Below, one piece after another: positions 18,906 through 26,790 of a stretch of 64,000 nt of DNA. Every line of letters starts with the position of its first letter. Positions within the stretch are counted from its first letter, which is position 1. Below the pieces are notes generated by a model that worked only from the letters and a program-made list of their open reading frames with translations, searched no databases and was not told the DNA's origin. The stretch covers positions 124,001-188,000 of the forward strand of contig CAXXGT010000015.1 of the NCBI GenBank assembly GCA_963664045.2. Reading direction: 5' to 3'. This DNA is from JAPPHA01 sp963664045 (GTDB taxonomy: Bacteria > Pseudomonadota > Alphaproteobacteria > Rhodobacterales > Rhodobacteraceae). Position numbers and translations under genes: made by a program.

Positions 18906-19841
18906 GATGCACCGGAGATCCGGGCCCGGTCGCCGACGCGGACATTCTTCGCGGCGGCGGCCGGCTGCGAGGCGACGGTAAAGGGGTACTACAGGATGAT
19001 CGAGTATCCGGATTACGACGCGGTCTCTGCCTCCACCATCATCGCGGCCCATCGCCAACGGACGCTGCGGCGGATGCAGGGGCAGCGGCTGTCGCTCCTG
19101 GTCCAGGACGGCACCGACCTGAACTTCGCGACCCACCACGGCTGCGCAGGCCTCGGGACGATCAGCCGCAACAAGGGCTCTTCGGGGACGGCGGGCCTGC
19201 ACCTGCACACGACCTTCGCCGTGAGCGGCGACGGGGTTCCGCTGGGCGTTGTCAATCTCGAGTTCGACGCGCCGGACGCCGCCGCCGCACAGGAGCGTCC
19301 GGTGGAGGAGCGCACGACCGGGCGGTGGCTGCGCGGCCTGCGTCACAGCGTTGCGGCGGTGAAGGAACTCGACGGGGGGAAGGCCGTCGCGGTGATGGAC
19401 CGCGAAGGGGACATGTTCGACGTGTTCCACGCACACCGTGCGGCGGGCTGTCGCCGCCTGTCGCTGCTGGTGCGGGCGCAATACGATCGCAGCTTCGGGC
19501 GCGGTCGGCCAAAGCTGTTCGCGCAGGTGCGCGCGGCCCCGGAGTCCGGGCAGTTCACCATGACGGTGAAGCGGCAGTCGGCACGCAATTCTGCGCGCGG
19601 ACAGAAGGCCTTCACCGGGCGAGCCCGGCGCACGGCCCGGGTGAGCCTGCGCTGGCTGGAGCTGGCGGTGCCGCCCCCGGCGAAGGAGAAGGCGCGCTTC
19701 GGCCCGGAACCACTGCCACTGACCGCGGTCCATGTCGGGGAGGTGGATGTCCCCGACGACGTGGAGCCGGTTTCGTGGATCCTGCTCACGACACTGCCGG
19801 TCACCGGCCTGCACCAGGCGCGCGAAGTGGTCCGGCTCTAC
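18906..19841 (+). pseudogene. IS4-family (Tn5-like) transposase, 5' part of a gene split by the composite transposon
   Basis: About 310 residues of a DDE transposase. FFAAAAGCEATVKGYYRMIE is followed by LVQDGTDLNFATHHGCAGLGTISRNKGS (first catalytic Asp) and VAVMDREGDMFDVF (second Asp). The homology stops exactly at codon TAC 19839-19841. The remainder resumes at 33558 in the same frame (GLGWRIEDWHRILKSGCKVE, carrying the YREK-like Glu region). The N-terminal ~70 residues expected for the family are missing because the fragment is fused to the nnrS remnant, so this copy was already truncated before the transposon arrived. Confidence 0.85.
19837..19841 (+). repeat. Left copy of 5-bp target-site duplication TCTAC
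   Basis: TCTAC precedes the transposon's first base (T19842). An identical TCTAC follows its last base at 33553-33557. Removing 19842-33557 restores the IS4 transposase reading frame. Confidence 0.85.
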
Positions 19842-19985
19842 TGTAGGGTCCCGGAATATTCTGGCTTGAGACGGCTGGTTTGTCCCACGTTCCCTGCCGA
19901 CAGTTTTTTTCCGTGATTCAGGGACAATCCGGGACGGGTTTTCTTCCCCAAGCAGGGTTTTTCGAGTAGCCACCCTTTCCGGTTG
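19842..19985 (+). repeat. Left end of the composite transposon
   Basis: This ~140-bp non-coding end carries a block near 19870-19895 (TTTGTCCCACGTTCCCTG) that resembles, in inverted orientation, the subterminal block of the right ends (TGTTCCCACGTTTCGCTG at element A's right end, reverse strand). It also has TTTTCTTCCCCAAGCAGGG followed by TTTTTCGAGTAGC, which matches the zinc-ribbon-side end of element B. Such repeats are the expected multiple transposase binding sites of Tn7-like ends. Confidence 0.65.
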
Positions 19986-20152
19986 GAATCATATCAAGCA
20001 GCATTTTGGCGCGGGCCGTTGCGGTCCGGTCGCCCTCCGGTTTGATTGGCTGGAGGGCCTGCCACAAATGACCTGAGACAGAAAAGGGTGGCCCGCGCGA
20101 TTACCCCTCGCCGGGCCGTGGGCAGCCAGTACAACTACGCTTTGAGACAGAA

Positions 20153-20790
20153 CTGACTGCCGAGGAGTGTGTTAGCCGCGAGGAGTGGAGGAACGCAAGC
20201 TTTCCTCCCTGCCTGAAAGGCCATTGCGGGCGCGACTGCGGGACGATGCGTCACGGGACCTACGGGCGGAAGACGCCGGTTCCGATGCGCGTTGCCCGGT
20301 TCGACTGCCGTGACTGCCAGACCACGATCAGCCGTCTTCCGGATTTCGCTGCGGCCCGGTGCTGGGGTTCGCTGCAGGAGATCGAGGACGCCATGATCGT
20401 TCTCGCCGAAGCCCCGAGCCGTTGGGCGGCGGCCCGGCGCCTGTTTCCTCACCGTGACGAGTTGTCGAACGCGATCCGCGGTCTGTGTGGCGCATTCATG
20501 GCGGTTTCGGCCTTCCTGGCGGCCGTGGTCATGCTGCGCCCTGTGACCTGTTCAGGGGAACTCCGGCGGACCTGGCGTCGATGCGCGCCGCGCTCGGGAC
20601 GGAAACGCTGCTGGTCGACCTCTGCCGGGAGATAACGAGCCAGTTGCAGTCCCTGCCGCCACCGGTCGGATTCCGGCCTCCCGGACTGGATGGGAAATCC
20701 GCGACCGGGCCTCCAACACCATTCGTACCCTGTCTCGGGGATGGCGATCGCGGCAGATGGGGTCGACCGGCGCATCGGAGCCCGGAATGA
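20153..20790 (+). pseudogene. Zinc-ribbon protein of the transposon core (DUF6431-like), frameshifted copy
   Basis: The frame REEWRNASFPPC-KGHCGRDCGTMRHGTYGRKT aligns with the intact gene in element B (AWRDAKLDCCPEHPGGGCRFARHGTYRRKT). It continues through CRDCQTTISRLPDFAAARCWGSLQEIEDAM. Around 20560 the reading frame changes; the C-terminal part (LASMRAALGTETLLVDLCREITSQLQSLPPPVGF) is in another frame and ends at TGA 20788-20790, overlapping the next ATG (ATGA). No normal start codon is visible at the expected position. The copy is therefore broken, though its coupling to the next gene is kept. Confidence 0.65.
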
Positions 20791-21986
20791 CGGAGGCAAT
20801 TACCACGAAAGACACGATCACCGACGACCGGAAGGACGTCGCACTGTTTCGTTTTGCCCTGATCTCGGAGGCTCTGCACCTTCCGCCGGACGAGGTGGCG
20901 CAGTACCTGAAGCGGCAATCGCAACGGGAGGTGACGATCCCGGGGTCGGGCCGGCGCAAGGTTGCGGTGACGACGATGCGGAGCTGGATCCGCGCGTACC
21001 GAAAGTCGGGTTTCGACGGGCTGATGCCCAAGCGCCGCAGGGCACGGGCCGACGCGGTGCGGGCAATCCCGCTGACGGTCGCCGCCGCAGGGCTCGGGTA
21101 CCGGAAGGATCCCGCCGACAGGGCCCGCTGGAAACGCCCGGGATCCGTGATCAGCATCAATCAAAGCCGCTTCTTCGATCATGTCGCGGGACGCGGCGGC
21201 GGCGGTGCAATCGACCTGGTCATCCATGCCGAGGGGTGCAGCTTCCTTCACGCGCTCCAGCACCTCGAAGGGTTCCCGTCCCGCAACCCATGCACCGGAG
21301 ACCGAACCCCGGGCCTCTCCGAAGACCGGACATGGGCGCGGGTGCACCGCTACCTCCACCAGAACCGGGGGCTCGATCCAGGGCTGATCGAACACTGCAG
21401 GCGTATCGGCGTCCTCGGCGCCGACAACCGCGCCAACGCAGTCTTCACCTGCCGCAACCGGGAGCGCAGGAAAACCGGCGCCGAACTGGTCGGGACCCGC
21501 CCCGACCGACCCTTCAGGGCCATGGCGCCGGGAAGCCGAAAGGCCAACGGCGGCTTCTGGATCGCGCGACAGGCAGCCCCCAAATCCGCGCTCCTCGTCG
21601 AGGGAGCCATCGACGCCCTCTCGGCATGGACCCTCGACGAGGAGGCACGGATCGACATCGTCATCTCCACCGCCGGAGCCACCGGCAGAATGCCGGAATG
21701 GATCAACAGGTTCCAGCTCGAGGCCGTCTTCTGTGGATATGACGCCGACCAGGCCGGAGACCTGGCCGCCACGATGCTCCAGGCGCAAAAACCCGCGATC
21801 CGGCGCATGCGCCCAGACAGTGATGACTGGAATGAAATCCTCCAAAGGAAGAAAAACAATCCCGAACCCGACACCGAGCCGAAACAGTCACAGTCCGGAA
21901 GGACTCCAGTCAGGTCAGCGAAACGTGGGAACAATCGTCCCAAACCGGACGAAACAAATCAGGAAATCCTCGCCAACCTACCCTGA
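20787..21986 (+). CDS. In-frame chimera: transposase N-terminal HTH fused to Toprim/DUF3991-like protein
   Basis: A 399-residue ORF. Residues 1-~85 (ALFRFALISEALHLPPDEVAQYLKRQ ... MRSWIRAYRKSGFDGLMPKRR) match the N-terminal DNA-binding part of the element B transposase (FRYRVIAPLIDLAGPARMAEVRRL ... ILHWQRAWRRGGLDALKPGPR). From about residue 92 (IPLTVAAAGLGYRKDPADRARWKRPGSVISI) it matches the element B Toprim protein, including GRGGGGAIDLVIHAEG, LVEGAIDALSAW (Toprim Glu) and GYDADQAGD (DxD). A deletion has removed the DDE catalytic domain, the whole ATPase gene and the Toprim start, yet stays in frame. The stop lies only 9 bp before the element's right-end terminus. Function, if any, is unknown; it might bind ends and interfere with a full element. 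Confidence 0.8.
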   Translation: MTEAITTKDTITDDRKDVALFRFALISEALHLPPDEVAQYLKRQSQREVTIPGSGRRKVAVTTMRSWIRAYRKSGFDGLMPKRRRARADAVRAIPLTVAAAGLGYRKDPADRARWKRPGSVISINQSRFFDHVAGRGGGGAIDLVIHAEGCSFLHALQHLEGFPSRNPCTGDRTPGLSEDRTWARVHRYLHQNRGLDPGLIEHCRRIGVLGADNRANAVFTCRNRERRKTGAELVGTRPDRPFRAMAPGSRKANGGFWIARQAAPKSALLVEGAIDALSAWTLDEEARIDIVISTAGATGRMPEWINRFQLEAVFCGYDADQAGDLAATMLQAQKPAIRRMRPDSDDWNEILQRKKNNPEPDTEPKQSQSGRTPVRSAKRGNNRPKPDETNQEILANLP

Positions 21987-21995
21987 AAAACAACA
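21870..21995 (+). repeat. Right end of the internally deleted transposon arm (element A)
   Basis: The sequence CCAGTCAGGTCAGC, then GTGGGAACAATCGTCCCAAA, CAGGAAATCC and the terminal GAAAAACAACA repeats with variations at 33430-33552 and 62560-62676. It ends at A21995. The next bases (CCTCC) do not match the TCTAC duplication, so this right end was not the one used for the insertion at 19842. Confidence 0.75.
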
Positions 21996-22084
21996 CCTCC
22001 ACGCGCTCAACGAGAGCGCGCCTGTGGCCGCCTGATCCCTGCCAATTGCCCCAAGCCCGGTCATGGGCGGGGGCTATGTGTCAT

Positions 22085-22109
22085 ATCGTTTCATTTTCGA
22101 TGAAGCGAT
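22085..22109. promoter_or_regulatory. Operator-like inverted repeat, copy 1
   Basis: ATCGTTTCA (22085-22093), a 7-nt spacer, then TGAAGCGAT (22101-22109). The same 9-7-9 architecture occurs at 24376-24400 upstream of the Fic gene, and both are followed ~30 nt later by TTGCAAAT. This copy has no intact gene behind it; the DruA-ISAs1 element lies downstream. Confidence 0.6.
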
Positions 22110-22168
22110 TCTTCTGTGTTGCAAATTATCATAAGCAGATCAATAGCTTAAACGTTTCACGCCAAGGC

Positions 22169-22194
22169 AAATCCGTTCTCCGGATTTTTTTCTT
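22169..22194 (+). terminator. Rho-independent terminator-like hairpin
   Basis: AAATCCG, a 5-nt loop, CGGATTT, then a run ending TTTTTTCTTT. It is a compact stem with a T-tract on the + strand. It lies between the orphan operator (22085) and the ISAs1-type gene and may end a short transcript from that operator. Confidence 0.5.
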
Positions 22195-22259
22195 TACCTG
22201 CATTGACATGACTATTGGAGGTGGACTCTCCCGCAGCACCGGTCTACAGTCAGCCATAG

Positions 22260-24073
22260 GTGATTCGCGGCAAGGCGGTATGGAACGAAAGCGTGGTGGA
22301 TCTTTCCCAAGTGTCATTGGAGATGGTGACGAAGGTGGACGAGGCCCGCTTTCGCGCCTTGATGCAGGAGCATCATTTCCTCGGCGACGCCCAGCCGAGA
22401 GGCGAGACCATACGCTATGTCGCCCACTGTGGGGGACGCTGGCTGGCGCTGGCGATGTTTTCGGCATCTGCGTTGCTCTGCGCGGCGCGGGATGACTGGA
22501 TCGGCTGGGAGCGTGGCAGCCAGTTCAGCCGCCTTCACCTTGTCACCAACAATTCGCGGTTCCTGGTTCTGCCCGGCGGGGTGCCGAACCTCGGCTCACG
22601 GGTGCTGTCGCTGTGCGCACGGCGCCTGGTGCGGGACTGGCCGCTCCGCTTTGGCCACGAAGTCCTGCTCATGGAGACGTTCGTGGATCCTGCTCATCAC
22701 CGGGGCACGGTCTACCGCGCCGCCAACTGGCTCTGTGTCGGGCACACCCGGGGCTTCGGCCGCCTGGGCAGCGGCTACATCACCCACGACCGGCCCAAGC
22801 TTGTCTTTCTCTATCCACTGCGCCGGGATGCGCGCCGCCGGCTGAGGACGGCCCACCTTGATCCCGGCCTGCACAAGGGAGTTCCGAAGATGACACTCAC
22901 CGCTGCGCAGATGCGCTCCCTGCCCGATTACTTCCGGCAGGTGGAGGATCCGCGACGCAGGCAGGGGCGGCGGCACGCCCTGCCATCGGTGCTCTCGCTC
23001 GCCACCGCCGCGACACTCGCCGGCATGCGCGGCTACAAGGAGATCTCGGAGTGGGTCGAGGACCAGAGCCAGGCGGTTCTGGCGTATTTCAGGCCGCGCT
23101 TCGACCAGGGCCGGTACATCCCGCCGAGCAGGACGATCATCCGCGACGTGCTGGTCCGGGTGTGCCCGGACCAGTTCGACGCCGCCCTGCGGCAATGGAA
23201 CGAAGACCACGGCGGCCCCGACAGTGCCCTGGCCATCGACGGCAAGACCATGCGCGGCGCCGTCGATGCCGATGGCGTGCAGACCCATGTCATGGGCGTT
23301 GTCGGCCACGACAGCAGGAAATCCTACGCCAAAAAAAAGTCGGAATGAGGCCGGGGGCGGACGACGAGGAGAAACGCACCAACGAAATCGGCACAGCCAT
23401 CCCCCTGCTCGACATGCTGCCCGACATCAGCGGCCGCACCATCACCGCCGATGCCATGTTGGCGCAGCGGAAACTGGCCACCTACCTCCTCGACCGCGGC
23501 GCAGACTACGCCTTCACCGTCAAGGGCAACCAGAAGACCCTGCTCTCTGATATCAGCCTGACGCTCGATGAGATCATGGCCAGCCGTGCGCCTGACTTCG
23601 TCGAGCCCGAGTGCAAGCCCGACCACGGACGCAAGGAGAAACGCTCCATATGGGTCTCAAGTGAATTGAACGACTACGCCGACTTTCCCGGCACAGGCCA
23701 GGTCTTCGCGGTCCACCGCGAAACCCTTGAGATCAAGACCGGGAAACAGTCGAAGGAGACGGCCTACTGCATCACCAGCCTGACCGAGGACAGGGCAACA
23801 CCCGAGCGCCTGCTCTGCCTCAATCGCGGGCACTGGGGGATCGAGGCCAACCACCACATCCTCGACATGACCTTCGACGAGGACCGAAGCCGCATCCGCA
23901 CCGGCCACGGCCCGGCGAACGCCACGCTGCTCCGGCGCTTCGCCATCGGCCTGATCAAGACGTCCAGCGACAATGTCGCCGAGACCACGCGCAGACTGGC
24001 CCGAAAACCCAGGCGGGTCCTGGACATGCTGAAATTGACAGGCAACACCCGCCCGCGCACGGCGTTCGGCTGA
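22260..24073 (+). CDS. ISAs1-family transposase with N-terminal DruA/DUF4338-like domain, frame change at an A8 run
   Basis: The first frame (22260-23348) starts with about 190 residues of DUF4338/DruA type: MQEHHFLGDAQPRGETIRYVA, NSRFLVLPGGVPNLGSRVLSLCARRL, HRGTVYRAANWLCVGHTRGFGR, KLVFLYPLRRDARRRLR. It continues with the ISAs1-associated segment FRQVEDPRRRQGRRHALPSVLSLATAA and the first catalytic region ALAIDGKTMRGA. After eight adenines (23331-23338) the ISAs1 homology continues in the -1 frame (EKRTNEIGTAIPLLDML, FTVKGNQKTL, LNRGHWGIEANHHILD) to 24073. A AAA AAG is a classical -1 slippery heptamer, so this may be programmed frameshifting; a homopolymer indel is the alternative. I cannot fix the IS ends. 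The start could also be ATG 22323. Confidence 0.75.
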
Positions 24074-24470
24074 AGACCCACCACACCCGCGCCTGAGTTG
24101 CCTATCCTGTCTCCACCCTCGAAGACGGGGGTGAACAGGCATGTCCGGCAATCGCCAAATCGCCGGAAACGCCACCGGGAAACAGCCCCGGGCGCAGAAT
24201 CATGTGCCGTGGGGCCTTGTCCGGGGTCGATGTGACGTCACCTAACGTGAAAAAGGGCGCAACGGTGAAATGCGAAAGACAATCGCGTCAAACCCGCATA
24301 CCGGCAAAAAAACAGAACAGATTCACCCTGCGTTTCACGCCGGCCGCATTTCGTTGCACCCGCAAGGTCGCCCTTATCGTTTCAAATTTGGTGAAACGAT
24401 ACCTTGAAAAGCCGCAACTCTCTATATATTGCAAATACATAATCGTTTCGCAGGATAGACGGATCGTTTC
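24074..24470. other. Region between the ISAs1-type gene and the Fic gene
   Basis: About 400 bases. The first half is GC-rich and probably contains the unassigned right end of the ISAs1-type element. The second half (24280-24470) is AT-rich and is the promoter region of the Fic gene, with the operator-like repeats listed separately. No gene is seen. Confidence 0.4.
24376..24470 (+). promoter_or_regulatory. Operator region of the Fic gene: inverted repeat plus two direct half-sites
   Basis: ATCGTTTCA (24376-24384), 7-nt spacer, TGAAACGAT (24392-24400) form a perfect inverted repeat. Two further half-sites ATCGTTTC occur at 24442-24449 and 24463-24470, the last abutting the ATG at 24471. A TATATATT-like tract lies between them. 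The Fic protein starts with a winged-helix domain, so autoregulation through these sites is plausible. Confidence 0.6.
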
Positions 24471-24810
24471 ATGCCCCTCTCGGACCAGGCCATAATCGAC
24501 TACATCGCTGACCATGCTGGCGCCCGCCGGGAGGATATCCGGCGTCATGCCGCGCCGGACGCGAGCGACACGACCGTATGGCGCGCGCTCAGGCGCCTGG
24601 TCGATGAGGGAAAGCTGGAGGTCTCCGGCAAGGGGCGCGCCACCGGTTACACGCTCGCAGGGCCTGCCGTGATCCGGGCTTACCTGCAAACGCCCTATAA
24701 CCGGCGCAAGCCTGTCAGCTACAATCGAGAATTCTTGGACCGCTACGTGCCGGACAAAACCTTCTACCTAACCGAGGCCGAGCGGCAACGCCTGCATGAA
24801 GCCGGCACGC
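24471..24810 (+). pseudogene. Fic family protein, 5' part (winged-helix N-terminus), split by element B
   Basis: Codons 1-113 of a Fic gene whose remainder starts at 29145. Residues 1-60 look like a winged HTH (DEGKLEVSGKGRATGYTLAG is the wing), followed by a linker YLQTPYNRRKPVSYNREFLDRYVPDKTFYLTEAERQRLHEAG. At 24811 element B begins and the host frame runs only 12 codons into it. Joining 24810 to 29145 gives ...HEAGTPAGAPLPAGTYARRIL... in frame. The rebuilt protein would be 433 residues, normal for Fic proteins with an N-terminal DNA-binding domain. Confidence 0.88.
24806..24810 (+). repeat. Left copy of 5-bp target-site duplication CACGC for element B
   Basis: CACGC immediately precedes TGTTGAATTTTTC at 24811. 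The partner copy is at 29140-29144. The duplication lies inside the Fic codons for G-T-P. Confidence 0.88.
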
Positions 24811-25105
24811 TGTTGAATTTTTCTGTGTGCCGGCGGCTGGTTTGCTGATTATTTCGGTTCCGTTCCGGGGTCTTGTTGCGCACAGCTTTGATTTCTTCGG
24901 GGCTTTTGCCCGGGTGTTTTCTTCCATTTCCGGTGGCTGATTCCGGTCATCTCGTGCGGACGGGTTTGTGGCGCTTCTGGTCGGGGCTCCGATACAGGAA
25001 AGCCAAGGGCGCACTTTTTCATTGAGGCGGAATGCGTCGGATGATGCCGGCCCCGACGGCCACGGGCAAAGCGGGCCCGCGCTCATCGATTTGCGTGATT
25101 GCAGT
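24811..25105 (-). repeat. Toprim-side (right) end of element B
   Basis: About 295 non-coding bases between the terminus and the Toprim stop. Aligned from the tip, TGTTG-(A)-TTTTTC, GATTATTTC, GGTTCCGTTCCGGGG and TGTTGCGCAC correspond to TGTTG-TTTTTC, GTTATTTC, ATCCGGTCCGGGACG and TTCTTCCCAC of the end at 33552 (reverse strand). This is the likely array of transposase binding sites. Confidence 0.6.
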
Positions 25106-25984
25106 TTATCGTGGGTGTCGTGCCACGAGGACGGCGTTCCAGTCCTTTCCGCCTTTGGGTCTCAGGCGTTGTGTACGCGGGTCCCTGGCTGCGAGGGCTT
25201 CTGCTGCCTCGTCGCCGGCGTCATCGGCGTCGAAGGCACAGACGATGCGTTGGGGTTTCCATGCTTCGGCCCATGCGGGCAGTTTCCTGCCGGCGCCGGT
25301 TGCCGAGAGGAAGACGGTCCCGGAGTTTCGGAGTTCGGGCATGGAGAATGCGGAGAGGGCGTCGATGGCACTCTCGGTGATGAAGAGGGTGTGCACGGTG
25401 TTACGGTCTGCGGGGATCCAGAAGCTTCCGCTGTCTTTTCGCGATCCCGGCGCCATTCCGCGGAATGGCTTGCCGGCCGGTGGCATGACGGTTCCGAAGC
25501 ATTCTGCTCCGGTTGGTTTCCGGTTCCTGTCGGTTGCGATGAAGACGGCGTTCCTTCGGGCATCGGCATGGAGGAGGCCGCGGCGGTTGAGTGCTGCGAC
25601 GAGAGTGTCCGGGAGGGCCCTGTCCCTGGTGAGCCACTGGTGGATTGCGGGCCATGCGGACGCGGCGGGCGGCGGCAGGGCCAGTTCCCTGCGGGGTTCC
25701 TTTTTCGGCTCCGGTTCCGGCGCGAGATCCCCTGCGAGCAGCCGGAGGCGTTCCACGGCCCGGGTGAAGCTTCCGCCTTCGGCATGGATGACGAGATCGA
25801 TGGCGCCGCCGCCGCCGCGGTTTTGCCGGTGGTCGTGGAACTTCATACCGGTGATGTTGATGACCGATCCGTCGCGCCTGAAGCGGTTCCGGTCGCGGGG
25901 ATCGCGGCGATAGCCGAGCCCGAGGGCGATCTCCCTGAGCGGCAGCTGCCGCAACCGGCTCCGGTCATCCTGCCTGGTGCTCAT
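25106..25984 (-). CDS. Transposon-encoded Toprim / DUF3991-like protein (primase-like)
   Basis: A 292-residue protein. Residues ~40-70 (SVINITGMKFHDHRQNRGGGGAIDLVIHAEG) form the CHC2/DUF3991-like segment found before Toprim domains of plasmid and phage primase-like proteins, although zinc-binding Cys residues are not obvious. The Toprim core has LFITESAIDALSAF (acidic Glu) and RIVCAFDADDAGDEAAEAL (DxD), then GKDWNAVL. Toprim domains coordinate Mg and cut or polymerise nucleic acid; here the activity is unknown. The ATG overlaps the ATPase stop (ATGA), so it is co-translated with the transposition machinery. A TniQ/TnsD-like targeting gene is absent, so this protein may take an accessory or targeting role, which is inference. 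Confidence 0.8.
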   Translation of the reverse strand: MSTRQDDRSRLRQLPLREIALGLGYRRDPRDRNRFRRDGSVINITGMKFHDHRQNRGGGGAIDLVIHAEGGSFTRAVERLRLLAGDLAPEPEPKKEPRRELALPPPAASAWPAIHQWLTRDRALPDTLVAALNRRGLLHADARRNAVFIATDRNRKPTGAECFGTVMPPAGKPFRGMAPGSRKDSGSFWIPADRNTVHTLFITESAIDALSAFSMPELRNSGTVFLSATGAGRKLPAWAEAWKPQRIVCAFDADDAGDEAAEALAARDPRTQRLRPKGGKDWNAVLVARHPR

Positions 25985-26787
25985 GCCTTGAGGTTCAGTT
26001 CGTCGATCGCCTGGGCGACGTGGTTGTCGGTGACTTCGCGGGCCTTGTCCGCGGCGGCGGCGGCGAGTGCATTGTGGGCGATCTGGTTGATCCTGCGCGG
26101 CAGGCCGTGTGCGGTCTGCGCGATGGCAGCCACGGCGGTCTTGCCGAAGATCGGGATGTCGGGAGCCCCGGCCATGCGGAGGCGGTGCTCGATATACGGC
26201 TCGATCTCCTCTGCCGCGAGCCCGTCCATGTGGTGGCGGACGACGAGACGCTGGGCGAGGGATTCGTTGACCCCCATCGCCAGGCGGCGCCGGAGCCCGG
26301 TGAGGCCGGTGAGCAGCAGGCAGAAGCGCTGGGCGGAATCGATGTCGAAGTTGGTGAGCATGCGCAGGGTCTCGAGGACCGGGTTGGACAGGAGATGGGC
26401 CTCGTCGATGATCAGCACCGGCGTCTGCCGGTTGCCTGCGAGGCGTGACAACTCGCCGGAGATGGCGCGTCCGACCATGCTGCGTGACTGTCCGGGGGCG
26501 AGGCCGAATTCGGCCGCGATGCAGTTCATGGCTTCGAGCGGCGTGGGGGCGGCGAGCGGCAGGTAGACGATCTTGAAGAGGCCGCGTGGCAGGCTGTCGG
26601 CGAAGCGCCGGCAGACGGCGGTCTTTCCGGACCCGACCTCGCCGGTGAGCAGGCCGATGCCGCGCATCTCCGCGAGATGGTTGAGCCGTGCCTGTGCCTC
26701 GGTGGCCGCCCGGCCCGGGAACAGGTCGTCGGATGCGATGTCGCTCCCGAAGGGCCAGCGCTCGAGGGAGAAGGATTGACGGTACAT
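25981..26787 (-). CDS. AAA+ ATPase of the ExeA/TniB/TnsC type, transposition regulator
   Basis: A 268-residue AAA+ protein. The N-terminus YRQSFSLERWPFGSDIASDDLFPGRAATEAQARL is typical of ExeA-type ATPases. The Walker A motif is GEVGSGKT (residues 49-56), Walker B is PVLIIDEAHLL (about 122-132), a sensor region follows with LLLTGLTGLRRRL, and the C-terminal lid has HGLPRRINQIAHNAL. In Tn7/Tn5053/IS21-type systems this partner selects target DNA and activates the transposase in an ATP-dependent way. It starts 3 nt after the transposase stop and overlaps the Toprim gene by 4 nt. Confidence 0.88.
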   Translation of the reverse strand: MYRQSFSLERWPFGSDIASDDLFPGRAATEAQARLNHLAEMRGIGLLTGEVGSGKTAVCRRFADSLPRGLFKIVYLPLAAPTPLEAMNCIAAEFGLAPGQSRSMVGRAISGELSRLAGNRQTPVLIIDEAHLLSNPVLETLRMLTNFDIDSAQRFCLLLTGLTGLRRRLAMGVNESLAQRLVVRHHMDGLAAEEIEPYIEHRLRMAGAPDIPIFGKTAVAAIAQTAHGLPRRINQIAHNALAAAAADKAREVTDNHVAQAIDELNLKA

Positions 26788-26790
26788 GGC

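Noticed and set aside
19842..21995. Calling element A a simple 2.15-kb insertion
   Set aside because: The bases after 21995 do not repeat TCTAC, while those after 33552 do, so the insertion unit is the larger one.
22260..24073. Terminal inverted repeats for the ISAs1-type element
   Set aside because: Only weak GGAGGTGGA-like similarity was seen between the flanks; not enough to set ends or a duplication.
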